A DNA stretch of 36,039 nt from Anaerophaga thermohalophila DSM 12881 (GCF_000191885.1 NZ_AEWI01000029.1:1-36039); one strand, 5' to 3'. Shown: positions 1-8,542, counted from the stretch's first letter. Translations and numbers: made by a program. Notes: a model not told the origin generated them from the sequence alone.

Positions 1-88
1 CCCCTAAAGGGGAACTGCTAAAAATCAGCAGTTTGAAAAAGTCCCCTTTTGGGGATTTAGGGGTCAAAAGGCTTTTTAGACTGCACTC
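1..88 (-). repeat. Element C, copy 1 (MITE-like, cut by window start)
   Basis: This stretch is nearly identical to the reverse complement of the first part of the element at 25968-26109. It has CCCCTAAAGGGG and CAGCAG-type palindromes and ends in the shared terminus GGCTTTTTAGACTGCACTC at 88. The left end lies outside the window, so target duplication cannot be tested. From 89 to 296 I see only AT-rich sequence with no gene or convincing promoter. Confidence 0.8.
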
Positions 89-296
89 AAGTATTACTTC
101 AAGGTTCCTGCCATAAACTTTATACTGCTAAATTGACCGTTTTAAACGCCATAATATGCCATTTTTTCAGCCTGATTTATTTAAAAGCTTCATTATTACT
201 CAATAGTTTGGCCCGATAAAACCAGACATCTCAGGGTATAGTATCAGACAAAAAATATGTATTTTAGCAACGACCCGGAAATAACAAGATATCACT

Positions 297-857
297 ATGC
301 AATTTAACTGGCGCAAAATTAATCGTGTAATTCACCGCGATTTAGGCTACTTCTTTACAGGCATGATTATCATTTACGGCCTGTCGGGAATAGCTCTGAA
401 CCATATTGACGACTGGAATCCGAACTATATCATTGAAGTTCAGGAGAAAAAAATATCCCTTCCTGAACATTTTGATGAAAACAACCAGGCATCTGTGCTG
501 GCCATTCTTGAACAATGCGGAGTTAATCAAGACTATAAAAATCATTATTCTCCTTCGCCGGGAATGATAAAAATTTTTCTGGAAAAAGGAAGTTCGGTGA
601 CAGTAGATACAGCAACGGGAATAGCAAATATTGAAATCATCCGGAAAAGACCGGTTTTTTATGAAGTCAACTTTTTACATTACAATCCCGGCAAACTTTG
701 GACCTGGTTTTCTGATATTTTTGCGTTTTCGTTAATGATACTTGCCATCACGGGCCTTTTCATCCTCAAAGGGAAAAACGGAATCCGTGGAAGAGGCGCC
801 TGGCTCTCAATAGCAGGAATTCTGATTTCAATCGCATTTTTGGTAATATACCTTTGA
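297..857 (+). CDS. PepSY-type membrane protein
   Basis: A 186-residue inner-membrane protein. A basic N-terminus (RKINRVIHRDLGYF) leads into a hydrophobic segment at about residues 18-34. A periplasmic-looking middle follows, and two more hydrophobic segments lie at about 140-157 and 166-185. This arrangement, with the 'HRDLGYF..G' start, matches PepSY-associated transmembrane-helix proteins of Bacteroidota, which often sit near iron-uptake or outer-membrane genes. The middle part (to about residue 115) resembles a degenerate PepSY domain. The biochemical role of the family is not settled. The next gene begins 6 bp after the stop, so the two are probably co-transcribed. The start is the only ATG that keeps the conserved N-terminal helix. 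Confidence 0.75.
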   Translation: MQFNWRKINRVIHRDLGYFFTGMIIIYGLSGIALNHIDDWNPNYIIEVQEKKISLPEHFDENNQASVLAILEQCGVNQDYKNHYSPSPGMIKIFLEKGSSVTVDTATGIANIEIIRKRPVFYEVNFLHYNPGKLWTWFSDIFAFSLMILAITGLFILKGKNGIRGRGAWLSIAGILISIAFLVIYL

Positions 858-863
858 CAACCA

Positions 864-2771
864 ATGATTGAATATACCGGCCATTTTTCCATTTTTTGCG
901 GACGATCTGAAAAAAGAATACGTCTTGTCATAATATTGTTGCTTTACTTTACTTTTTTATGCAATGCCCAGTCAACGGATACCACTATAATCATAAGAAA
1001 TGATACGGTTATCAGGTTGATAAAGCCAGGGAACTTAAATATTGAAGAACCTCAGGAAGGGAAAAAACTGGAAGAAATACTGAAAGATCATTCTGAAAAT
1101 AATTTTTTCTCGCGCAAGCTGCACGAGTGGCTCGTTAAGAGTAGTTTAAACAGTGATTCATTATCTCAAAATAAAAATTATCTTCAATTTTCAGGCAAAA
1201 GAATTGCCAATATTGACATCAGAAACATTCCTCCTTTCGGTGGTTCAGTAAACGATACAACAATAGTTGAAGACTCATGGCTGGTAAAAATGGGCAATAC
1301 GCTAAGATTCGAAACAGCTCCGCAAATTGTTTTGAAAACTCTGACTTTTGAGGCAGGGCAAAGTCTTAGCCAGTCAGATATTACAGACAGCGAGCGGTTG
1401 TTGCGTTCCCTTTCATTTATTAACGACGCTAAGATAGTTGCCTGGCCTCATGCTAAAAATAATGATGTGGTAAATATAAGTGTGTACATACAAGACCGGT
1501 ATCCTCATGCAGTATCCATCGGACGGGAAAACCAGCAACCTTCGGTATCGCTCATCAACAAAAACCTTTTTGGTCGCGGTATTTCTTTGTCGCACACCAT
1601 TGTAACGCCAACCACCGATATCAGGGACTGGGGGGTTAGAGAGACTTTCGGAACAGAAAATTTCCTAGGCGAATACATCAACTTTGAACTTGACTATTCG
1701 CATATAAAAAATTTACAGCTTATCTCGGGTAATATTGAAAAAAACTTTGTACTGCCTGAAATAAAATATGCCGGTGGTGCTACGGTTAACCGCTCTTACG
1801 TAAATCCCAAGCTAAAGGATTACCCATCCCTTGAATGGGAGTCTCCTCTTGATTACAGGAGACAGAATTTCTGGTTTGGCCGTTCATTTTTGTTTAGAGA
1901 TTCCGACCATCCGTTGCGGTCCAATTTTTACATAACAACCCGTTTCCTCGATTTAAAACTTTTTGATCAGGTTGAGAATCAAAAATTTCTTCCCGTGGGA
2001 AAGTTTTATTTCGGAGGTCTTTCTTTCTCGAAAAGAGGCTACTATAAAAATAATCTCATTTATTCTTTCGGACGGACAGAAGATGTTCCTTATGGTTTTC
2101 TTACATCTTTGAATTACGGGTATCAAGACGGCGATGGCTCAACCCGTCATTATCTGAATTTTCACCACTCATTGGGAAAAGCGCTTATCCCATCAAAAGG
2201 CTATCTCTATCTGAGTGCCGACGTAGGCTCTTTCTTCAAATCCGGCTCCCCTGAACAAGGACATCTCAAGCTTGTCGGAGAGTACATTACCCCCTTAATA
2301 AAAGTAGGAAACAGCGATCTCAGAAACTTCTTTGAAATCCAATATGTAAACGGACTTAAACGATTTCCCGGAGAGTATTTGTTTCTTGATGAAGACGTGA
2401 ATGGTCTGCATAGTTTCGATTACAGCGAATCATTAAGAGGATCAGAAAAAATAGTCTTAAAGACAGAGCAGGTATTATTTACGAACATAGAACCGTTGGG
2501 ATTCAAATTTGCGGCATTTACATTTTTCGATACCGCTTTTCTAAAAGAGAGTTCGAAAAGCCTCTTTAATCATACGCCATATTTTAGTTTTGGAGGTGGC
2601 TTGCGGATAAGAAACGACAACCTGGTCTTCAACACTCTGCAGATAAGACTGGCCATCATGCCCAGAGTTCCCTCCGGAGAATTCCCGTTAAGCCTCCGGA
2701 TCACCGGCGAAAAAACAAGGCATTTTCAAGATTTTGTACCTGCTCAACCAGGAACGACTGTATTTTACTAA
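864..2771 (+). CDS. BamA/surface-antigen-like outer-membrane barrel protein
   Basis: A 635-residue protein with an N-terminal hydrophobic export segment (RLVIILLLYFTFLCNA, about residues 20-36). A segment at about 130-215 looks like a POTRA domain (GQSLSQSDITDSERLLRSL, then a beta-rich stretch ending YIQDRYPH). A long stretch of alternating beta-type sequence runs from about 235 to the end. It finishes in an aromatic residue (TTVFY), as usual for outer-membrane barrels. This fits the BamA/Omp85 surface-antigen superfamily, although only one POTRA-like unit is evident, fewer than in true BamA. Role in membrane or lipid/protein assembly is inference. The 18-residue n-region before the hydrophobic core is long, but there is no better in-frame ATG. 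It probably shares a transcript with the PepSY protein. Repeat element D begins just after the stop. Confidence 0.7.
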   Translation: MIEYTGHFSIFCGRSEKRIRLVIILLLYFTFLCNAQSTDTTIIIRNDTVIRLIKPGNLNIEEPQEGKKLEEILKDHSENNFFSRKLHEWLVKSSLNSDSLSQNKNYLQFSGKRIANIDIRNIPPFGGSVNDTTIVEDSWLVKMGNTLRFETAPQIVLKTLTFEAGQSLSQSDITDSERLLRSLSFINDAKIVAWPHAKNNDVVNISVYIQDRYPHAVSIGRENQQPSVSLINKNLFGRGISLSHTIVTPTTDIRDWGVRETFGTENFLGEYINFELDYSHIKNLQLISGNIEKNFVLPEIKYAGGATVNRSYVNPKLKDYPSLEWESPLDYRRQNFWFGRSFLFRDSDHPLRSNFYITTRFLDLKLFDQVENQKFLPVGKFYFGGLSFSKRGYYKNNLIYSFGRTEDVPYGFLTSLNYGYQDGDGSTRHYLNFHHSLGKALIPSKGYLYLSADVGSFFKSGSPEQGHLKLVGEYITPLIKVGNSDLRNFFEIQYVNGLKRFPGEYLFLDEDVNGLHSFDYSESLRGSEKIVLKTEQVLFTNIEPLGFKFAAFTFFDTAFLKESSKSLFNHTPYFSFGGGLRIRNDNLVFNTLQIRLAIMPRVPSGEFPLSLRITGEKTRHFQDFVPAQPGTTVFY

Positions 2772-2773
2772 AA

Positions 2774-2999
2774 CCTGAGTTCTTGCAATCAAACAGCCGC
2801 TTTGCCCTGCAAAGAGAGCCGGGCGGAGCGATACGATTTAGGCGAAGTATCGCTTTACTCAGAGTTAACCCCGATTTAGAAAATGTTGGCTTTCATAACT
2901 ATTTTAATGAGAGCCTTACATTTTCTATATTTCTGATCAAAATCGGGAAATCGGGAAACGGAATCGATCTTGCCCGGCTCCGCCGCTTGATTGCAAGAA
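2774..2999. repeat. Element D, about 220-bp imperfect inverted-repeat element
   Basis: Perfect 13-bp terminal inverted repeats, TTCTTGCAATCAA at 2780-2792 and TTGATTGCAAGAA at 2987-2999, enclose arms that remain partly complementary further in. CCGGGC at 2819-2824 matches GCCCGG at 2972-2977, and CCCGATTT/AGAAAATG on the left matches CATTTTCT and AAATCGGG on the right. A 7-bp hairpin GCGATAC/GTATCGC lies at 2828-2853. The whole element could fold into a long hairpin. An open frame across it (2783-3109) has low-complexity basic composition and is not credible. The rest of the gap (3000-3150) shows nothing else. A fragment of the same terminus occurs at 14119-14136. Confidence 0.65.
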
Positions 3000-3150
3000 T
3001 TTGGATAAAATTTATATTAAAAATCAAAACTCTTACAATCAATACTTTAAATACAGAAAGATCATTTATTCCAGCCAGACATCCGCGACTTCAAAGACCT
3101 ACAAAGTGATTATTTTTTAGATATTTATCGAAATATTCTGTTTTTTTGAA

Positions 3151-3158
3151 TATCTTTG
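3151..3158 (+). promoter_or_regulatory. Candidate -7 box for the small secreted protein
   Basis: TATCTTTG matches the Bacteroidota -7 consensus TAnnTTTG exactly and lies about 48 bp before the ATG at 3206, giving a short leader. No clear TTG -33 box is found at the usual spacing. Confidence 0.5.
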
Positions 3159-3205
3159 ACTAAAGACAAAATAAGGGCCAATTTTCAACAAAGAATTAGT
3201 GCGAT

Positions 3206-3655
3206 ATGATATCCGGAAAAACCATACCATTTTTACTTTTTGTTGTGAGTGCCGGCATGTTCGCATTGGCTTTCAGTCAGCCATCGAACCAAAAGGACAT
3301 CTATGCCGACTGCATGGAACAAATCGACAATGGATTTATTCACAACAGTCAACCTATGAAAGCGCTTCTTACCGGTACGGAAGTAGCCGAATTCAGAGCC
3401 ACCCTGTTCGAAGGTAATATCTACCGGATTGCAACCTGCTCACCTACAAATAAGAGAGTTTGGTTCTCAATCTATGATACCAATAATAATTTATTGTTTT
3501 CCACTACCCGGCATAATTACCCATCAAGCTGGGATTTCAAGATGGAGGGGAACATGGAATGCAAGATTGAAGCAGGTCTGGTGCCGGGAAGCGGAAGCTC
3601 GGGCATGGCAGTGCTCCTTATCGGTTTTAAGAACCTGAGACCATCTGCCTTTTAA
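3206..3655 (+). CDS. Small secreted protein, unknown function
   Basis: A 149-residue protein with a typical signal peptide: MISGK, then the hydrophobic run TIPFLLFVVSAGMFALAFS, with likely cleavage near residue 24. The mature part (about 125 residues) begins with a helix-like stretch and continues with beta-type sequence (VAEFRATLFEGNIYRIATC, RVWFSIYDTNNNLLFSTT). It resembles a small beta-sandwich, but I do not recognise a family with certainty. There are three cysteines and no lipobox. An overlapping frame at 3199-3417 is a shadow. A -7 promoter box about 48 bp upstream supports this start and suggests a separate transcript. It is followed by a 163-bp gap and then a large ABC transporter; a functional link is only positional. 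Confidence 0.7.
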   Translation: MISGKTIPFLLFVVSAGMFALAFSQPSNQKDIYADCMEQIDNGFIHNSQPMKALLTGTEVAEFRATLFEGNIYRIATCSPTNKRVWFSIYDTNNNLLFSTTRHNYPSSWDFKMEGNMECKIEAGLVPGSGSSGMAVLLIGFKNLRPSAF

Positions 3656-3718
3656 CTGAATAAAACAGGTTTGAATCAAGTGTCGGTTTTGTTGCACAAT
3701 CCTCTTAGAAAATGTGGA

Positions 3719-3798
3719 TTTTTCTGAAAAAATATCAACAGCAAATAGTTTTGAAAATCAACTGTCGAAACGAGAGGATCATAATTTTCAGAAAAACC
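3719..3798. repeat. Inverted repeat upstream of the ABC transporter
   Basis: TTTTTCTGAAAA (3719-3730) and its exact complement TTTTCAGAAAAA (3787-3798) flank a 56-bp spacer containing a TAGTTTTG -7-like box at 3746-3753. AATCCTCTT/GAGAGGAT further extends the pairing. It could be an attenuating leader or operator; this is inference from symmetry and position only. Confidence 0.4.
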
Positions 3799-3818
3799 TC
3801 AAACATTGAAAATACCAC

Positions 3819-6800
3819 ATGAGTGAAGGTATTTTAAAAGCATTGATGCAATTATTTGCCCTGGTGGCCGCGCCCGATCAGGATGCCGTCTCGCGTCGTA
3901 AAGTTGTGCGAAATTATCTTTCGCTTCATCTTAATAATCAACTCATTGAAGAATACCTGATTTTATTTGACCAACATCGGCAAACTTACAGGCAAAAACT
4001 TAAAGAAAAAACACGCATTCCCAAGCTATATGCCGCCAGCTCGGTAAGAATACTCCGAATAGCCACCGCCATAAATGAAGAGCTGACCCATTATCAGAAA
4101 ACCATCGTTATCATTCAGCTTCTCGAGTTTTTAAATTCGGGAAAAGGCGGTATTTCTGAAATTGAAAATGAGTTTGCCGACACTGTTGCCGAAACCTTCA
4201 ATATTCCGGCAGAAGAGTATGAAGCCATCAAAAATTTCATAACAAACCCCGTTCCCGAAAAAAACAAAGACATACTAATAATAGGGGGCGACAGAGAAAG
4301 ACGGCAGGAAGAGCGATATATCTTCAGGGAGTTTTTAAACACTGAAATTTATGTTCTCAACATCAGGTCGGTCTCTCTTTTCCTGGTTAAGTCGAACGAA
4401 AGCACCGAACTTACTATAAACGGGCAGGTTCTGATCCCCCACCGGATACAGTTTTTACGTCCCGGCGGATCGGTACGGTACATGCACGGGACACCTGTCA
4501 CTTTCAGCGATATTGCCACGCATTTTAATTACAGTGCAAATCAAACACCCATTGTTTTTGATGTAAGGGATATCTCTTTCAGTTTTAGCAAGAGGCATGA
4601 ATCCGGTTTACATCCAATGAGTTTCACCAGCCATTCCGGTCAGCTCGTAGGCATTATGGGAGACTCAGGTGCCGGAAAAAGCACCCTGATAAATGTGCTC
4701 ACAGGCATTTATCTGCCCTCATCGGGTGAAATATTACTTAATGGAATAGACCTTCATTTATTCCCCGAAAAGCTCAAAGGACTCATCGGCTATGTATCTC
4801 AGGACGACCTCTTGATTGAAGACCTTACCGTGTATCAGAATTTGTTCTATAACACCAAACTCTGTTTCGATCACCTGAATAATCATGAAATAAAAGAGAA
4901 AGTCGATCATCTGTTAAGGTCGCTGGGACTGTTCGAGATCAGGAATATGAAAGTAGGCTCTCCGTTGAACAAGAAAATAAGCGGCGGACAAAGGAAACGC
5001 CTTAACATAGCCCTGGAATTGATAAGGGAACCTTCTGTGCTTTTTCTTGATGAGCCCACGTCAGGCCTGTCATCCCGCGACTCCGAAAACATAATGGACC
5101 TGCTAAAGGATCTTGCAGTTAAAGGGAAATTAATATTTGTGGTAATCCACCAGCCATCATCAGAAATATTCAAAATGTTCAACCAACTGCTGGTGCTTGA
5201 TACAGGTGGTTACTTAATATACCATGGCGATCCGGTAGGTGCCATCAACTATTTTAAGTCGTGCATCAACCATGCCAACCGAGACGAGAGTGAATGCCCC
5301 GTATGCGGGAATGTCAATCCCGAACAAATCCTCAATATAGTCAACTCACATGTCCTGGACGAATACGGTACGCCTACACCAGTCAGAAAAATAACCCCCG
5401 AGGAATGGTTTAATACCTTTAAAAAAATACATCCTTCAACAAGAAAGAGGGAGGAGAAGAGATTACCTCTGCCCGAGATCAATTTCCAAATACCCGACAG
5501 ATTAGGGCAATTAAAAATATTCTTCACAAGAGACCTGAAATCAAAGCTGGCCAACGTCCAATACATATTTATCAATCTTTTCGAAATGCCGGCTCTTGCA
5601 CTGGTACTTGCCGGATTGCTTTATTATTTTCAGGTAGGCGAAAACAGCAGTAAGCAATACTATTTTTATAACAATCCAAACATTATTACATACATCATTA
5701 TTGCTGTAATAATAGCCATTTTTGTGGGACTGACCGTCAGTGCTGAAGAAATCATCAACGACAAAAAAATACTGAGACGCGAAGCGTTCCTTAATTTGAG
5801 CCGATTCAGCTATTTGTTGTCAAAAGTCGGAATCCTGGCCATCTTATCAGCGATTCAGGTGGCCTTGTTTGTCTGGATAGGAAACAGCATTCTTCAGATA
5901 AAAGAGATGTTTATGGATTATTGGCTCATACTTTTTACATCTGCAGTTTTTGCTAACCTACTTGGGCTCATAATATCCGACACACTTAAAAAGACTGTTA
6001 ACATTTACATTTTAATTCCCTTTCTGATCATTCCACAGCTGATCCTGAGTGGCGTTTTTGTCTCCTACGACCGTCTCAACCCCAATTTCTCATCGGTATC
6101 TGACATTCCGTGGTATGGCGAATTAATCACTGCCCGGTGGGCTTTCGAAGCCCTGGCTGTGAATCAATTTAAGGACAATAACTACCAGGAAGAGTTTTTC
6201 CTTTACGAAAAACTGAAAAGTAATGCTACTTACAGAAAAGATTACTGGTATCCGGCTATGAAGTCGGAACTAATGAAGGCAGAGTCAACAGATGATACGT
6301 TTGTTTTGAAAAACAATGTGGAACTGATTAATAATGAGTTCAGCAAAATAGCAGAAGAATTACCTTCCAGACCTGAATTTGAAAATATTGGAACATTCAA
6401 ATATATTCCACAAAAAGAAAAGTCAGAGAAGGCGAGTCAGTACCTGGAAAGAATAAAAAAATTTTACATAGGACTATACAATGAGGCCGACAGACGTCAT
6501 GAAGAACATCGACGTGCCCTGATACGGAAGCACCCCGAAGCTGGTCGGTTTTATCTTACCCAACTCAGGAATTACTACCACAACGAGGGCCTTGAAAGAT
6601 TTCTAAGAGGTACGGATGATTTTTTCTCCAAAAGGATTATCCGGCACAATAACCGCTTCATCCAGAAATTTGATCCCATCTATAAAGAGCCAAAACACAA
6701 ATTCGTAAAAGCTCATTTTCTCGCTCCGTTCAAGAAAGTCGGAAATCTTCAAATCGAAACGTACCGGATTGATTTAATCGTTCTGTGGGTTATGAATTTT

Positions 6801-6893
6801 GTGTTATTTATTCTGCTGTATAACAAAACTTTAAAGAAGATTTTGTCGAAGGGAAAGAATCATTTAAGCGTTAAAAAGACTCCGGTAGAATAA
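3819..6893 (+). CDS. ABCG-like ABC transporter with N-terminal TerB-like region
   Basis: A 1024-residue ATPase-permease fusion. Residues 1-145 are helical and resemble a TerB-like domain. Residues about 150-245 are beta-rich and FHA-like. The nucleotide-binding domain follows, with Walker A GDSGAGKST near 281-289, signature SGGQ at 388-391, and Walker B LFLDEP with D411/E412. A linker holds a CPVC motif (SECPVCGNVNPEQ). The ABC-2 type permease begins at about residue 585. A large, charged extramembrane insertion (roughly residues 790-980) separates the last helices. NBD-before-permease order is that of ABCG/White exporters. As a half-transporter it would act as a dimer. The substrate is unknown. 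The insertion and the two N-terminal domains make it about 400 residues longer than ordinary ABCG half-transporters, but similar large proteins are known in Bacteroidota. Confidence 0.85.
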   Translation: MSEGILKALMQLFALVAAPDQDAVSRRKVVRNYLSLHLNNQLIEEYLILFDQHRQTYRQKLKEKTRIPKLYAASSVRILRIATAINEELTHYQKTIVIIQLLEFLNSGKGGISEIENEFADTVAETFNIPAEEYEAIKNFITNPVPEKNKDILIIGGDRERRQEERYIFREFLNTEIYVLNIRSVSLFLVKSNESTELTINGQVLIPHRIQFLRPGGSVRYMHGTPVTFSDIATHFNYSANQTPIVFDVRDISFSFSKRHESGLHPMSFTSHSGQLVGIMGDSGAGKSTLINVLTGIYLPSSGEILLNGIDLHLFPEKLKGLIGYVSQDDLLIEDLTVYQNLFYNTKLCFDHLNNHEIKEKVDHLLRSLGLFEIRNMKVGSPLNKKISGGQRKRLNIALELIREPSVLFLDEPTSGLSSRDSENIMDLLKDLAVKGKLIFVVIHQPSSEIFKMFNQLLVLDTGGYLIYHGDPVGAINYFKSCINHANRDESECPVCGNVNPEQILNIVNSHVLDEYGTPTPVRKITPEEWFNTFKKIHPSTRKREEKRLPLPEINFQIPDRLGQLKIFFTRDLKSKLANVQYIFINLFEMPALALVLAGLLYYFQVGENSSKQYYFYNNPNIITYIIIAVIIAIFVGLTVSAEEIINDKKILRREAFLNLSRFSYLLSKVGILAILSAIQVALFVWIGNSILQIKEMFMDYWLILFTSAVFANLLGLIISDTLKKTVNIYILIPFLIIPQLILSGVFVSYDRLNPNFSSVSDIPWYGELITARWAFEALAVNQFKDNNYQEEFFLYEKLKSNATYRKDYWYPAMKSELMKAESTDDTFVLKNNVELINNEFSKIAEELPSRPEFENIGTFKYIPQKEKSEKASQYLERIKKFYIGLYNEADRRHEEHRRALIRKHPEAGRFYLTQLRNYYHNEGLERFLRGTDDFFSKRIIRHNNRFIQKFDPIYKEPKHKFVKAHFLAPFKKVGNLQIETYRIDLIVLWVMNFVLFILLYNKTLKKILSKGKNHLSVKKTPVE

Positions 6894-6940
6894 TAATTTG
6901 ACGGATAAAACTCCTGCCACCTTGCGTGAAATTTTACTCA

Positions 6941-7246
6941 CATGCAAGCGGGTAATACATATTCTTATTGTGGCAAAACGTTGCCATGCTCGTTTCATCT
7001 CACATTTAATAAATTGTTACGGCTGTTAGAATTGTTAAAGTTGTTGATGTGTTAGTTGTTAGAATGTTATAAGTTTTATCACATTAGCTAACAATCTAAT
7101 AATCTAATGATCTAACAATCTAATGATCTAATAATCTAATGATCTAATGCCCTAATGCCCTAATGATCTATTAAAGCAAACCTTGTTATGCTCGTTTCAT
7201 CCGTATAAAATAAGTCTAAGTCATTAGTTTGACGGAATTCGTCCCA
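6941..7246 (-). repeat. Repeat B, two units split by an 8-bp tandem tract
   Basis: Two copies of a dispersed unit lie at about 6941-7000 and 7174-7246. Both carry the diagnostic block ATGCTCGTTTCAT (reverse: ATGAAACGAGCAT). The first has the palindrome TGGCAA/TTGCCA (6971-6986). Comparable pairs occur at 19887-20018 and 34091-34340. Between the units lies an AT-rich stretch including the 8-bp tract described separately. The gap 6894-7283 contains no credible gene. Confidence 0.7.
7090..7169. repeat. 8-bp tandem repeat, ten units
   Basis: Ten consecutive 8-bp units: AACAATCT, AATAATCT, AATGATCT, AACAATCT, AATGATCT, AATAATCT, AATGATCT, AATGCCCT, AATGCCCT, AATGATCT. The equivalent place in the B repeat at 34298-34313 has only about two units (AAAAATCT AATAATCT) before the same ATTAAA continuation, so unit number differs between copies. 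Confidence 0.85.
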
Positions 7247-7283
7247 AGTAATCAGGACACGTTTCATTAAATTTCCGGAATGA

Positions 7284-7664
7284 TCACTCTTCCATTTCAA
7301 TCATTTTGAATGGCAAGTTGATAATCGACTGGTAATCTTCCCCGGCCTCAAACATGTCTTCATCGTCTTCCTCGTAATACCAATTCACCTGAACCTTATA
7401 GCCCTTTTTGAACAATAATTCCAGCTTTTTAAAAATATCGAGGATACATTTAGAAGAAGAAGTATTAAAATATTCAAGTTGAATATTAATTACCGTGTTA
7501 TCTTTGGGGGAATTCCCGTATTCATCGATCCAGTCAATAAGCGGCTTATAGAACTCAACAGAATTTTCGGGAATCGAGCGCCCTTTGATCTCGACAAACC
7601 CCTTTTCGCCGTCCAACCTGACATAGGGAGTTTTTGGTGTGTCTTCGCGAATAATTGTTTCCAT
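7284..7664 (-). CDS. SiaC-like regulatory phosphoprotein (DUF1987)
   Basis: A 126-residue soluble protein matching the SiaC/DUF1987 family over its whole length. It has an N-terminal TPYVRLDG motif, FVEIKGRSIPENSVEFYKPL, and the conserved LEYFNTSSSKCILDIFKKL block. In Pseudomonas aeruginosa SiaC is switched by phosphorylation of a threonine, which I recall as Thr68, by SiaB. Here the threonine of the NTSSS motif is also residue 68, so the site is retained. Dephosphorylated SiaC there activates the diguanylate cyclase SiaD. The kinase-like siaB gene ends 18 bp upstream, so the two form an operon. No SiaA phosphatase or GGDEF protein is encoded nearby, so the downstream target here is unknown. 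The acidic C-terminus (EEDDEDMFEAGED) is striking. Confidence 0.85.
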   Translation of the reverse strand: METIIREDTPKTPYVRLDGEKGFVEIKGRSIPENSVEFYKPLIDWIDEYGNSPKDNTVINIQLEYFNTSSSKCILDIFKKLELLFKKGYKVQVNWYYEEDDEDMFEAGEDYQSIINLPFKMIEMEE

Positions 7665-7682
7665 AATGGCAATTATATCTTT

Positions 7683-8246
7683 TTAACTTATATAGACATC
7701 TAATGAATAAAACACATGTTCTCCATCGTAAGGATACAAAAAATATTCTAGTTTATTGCCAGTTTTCCTGACAATATCCAACATCCCGAGACCGCCGCCT
7801 CCTTTTTCGGAGAGTGCTTCATTTCCCAGAATATCACGATACAGCAAACGTACCTCTTCATCAGAGAGCGAATTAAGTTGCTCAATACGGTCTTTGATAA
7901 AATTGACTTTGGAACGCAAAATAAAATTTCCGGTCGTAACCCGGTAAAAAGAGCCGTCGCGTACCAAAATAACTATTCCAAAATTGGGAGACCCACCTGC
8001 TGAGAGGCCGGCTGGTGGTGCATCAACATGATGATAGAGGTTTTGCATGCATTCTACGAAAACATTGTAGACCTTCTTCCGTGTCTGCAGTCTTTCACCT
8101 TTAAGCTGAGGATTTTTTTCAACAGATTCTAAAGCATGGGTAATCATTTCAGGGGAAATACTTCCTGTATATTTCAGGATTACATCTCCCTGGAGCTTAT
8201 GAGCATACCATTCTTCAAGATTAAAACCCATTTTAGTGTCTATCAT
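7683..8246 (-). CDS. SiaB-like protein kinase of the GHKL fold (DUF6272)
   Basis: A 187-residue cytoplasmic protein. It matches the SiaB family, whose members phosphorylate SiaC. ATP-binding features of the GHKL fold are visible: an N-box-like FVECMQNLYHH at about residues 63-73 and a glycine-rich segment EKGGGGLGMLDIVRK at about 152-166. It is transcribed just before the siaC-like gene (18 bp gap). The start is uncertain. ATG at 8246 is listed, but a second in-frame ATG at 8231 gives MGFNLEEWY, where family similarity seems to begin. A promoter-like CAAATATA (reverse TATATTTG) at 8257-8264 would put transcription start only a few bases before the first ATG. Family call is firm; activity and target are inferred. 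Confidence 0.82.
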   Translation of the reverse strand: MIDTKMGFNLEEWYAHKLQGDVILKYTGSISPEMITHALESVEKNPQLKGERLQTRKKVYNVFVECMQNLYHHVDAPPAGLSAGGSPNFGIVILVRDGSFYRVTTGNFILRSKVNFIKDRIEQLNSLSDEEVRLLYRDILGNEALSEKGGGGLGMLDIVRKTGNKLEYFLYPYDGEHVFYSLDVYIS

Positions 8247-8256
8247 TGATCCATCG

Positions 8257-8264
8257 CAAATATA
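8257..8264 (-). promoter_or_regulatory. Candidate -7 box for siaB-siaC
   Basis: On the minus strand this reads TATATTTG, an exact TAnnTTTG. No TTG is seen at the usual upstream spacing. It lies so close to the ATG at 8246 that, if used, it favours the alternative ATG at 8231. The remaining gap to 8500 holds nothing recognisable. Confidence 0.4.
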
Positions 8265-8499
8265 AAAATTTATTAAATTTCAGGGTATTATCCTTGCCGA
8301 AGTTTAATCAAATCCGTTCAAAAAACCTTGGTAATCACTTCTGTTTTTGGTAAAAACAACAATTTTTATGGCCAAAATGAGAAAATATAAGATAAATGAA
8401 TCAACTCAAACAAGTGTCTTTGTCTTCAAAACCGTTGTTACGGAAAGTTTATAACGCCTCATTCCCTATTGGTTAATTTCGGCAAAAATACTATTGGTC

Positions 8500-8519
8500 T
8501 TGATTTTCAGAAAAATCAA
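8500..8519. terminator. Hairpin downstream of serine acetyltransferase
   Basis: TTGATTTT (8500-8507) and AAAATCAA (8512-8519) form an 8-bp stem with a 4-base loop, 23 bp after the stop of the minus-strand gene. It is AT-rich and lacks a run of U after the stem, so termination is possible rather than shown. Confidence 0.35.
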
Positions 8520-8542
8520 TCATTTCAAACGAAGCCCTAAAA

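Noticed and set aside
2783..3109. 108-codon open frame after the outer-membrane protein gene
   Set aside because: It spans the inverted-repeat element D, has biased arginine/isoleucine-rich composition and no recognisable domain or start signal.
7090..7169. Possible CRISPR array
   Set aside because: Units are 8 bp without spacers and there are no cas genes; it is a simple tandem repeat.
8368..8448. Short plus-strand open frame between serine acetyltransferase and siaB
   Set aside because: Under 30 codons, with no promoter, ribosome site or similarity that I can see.
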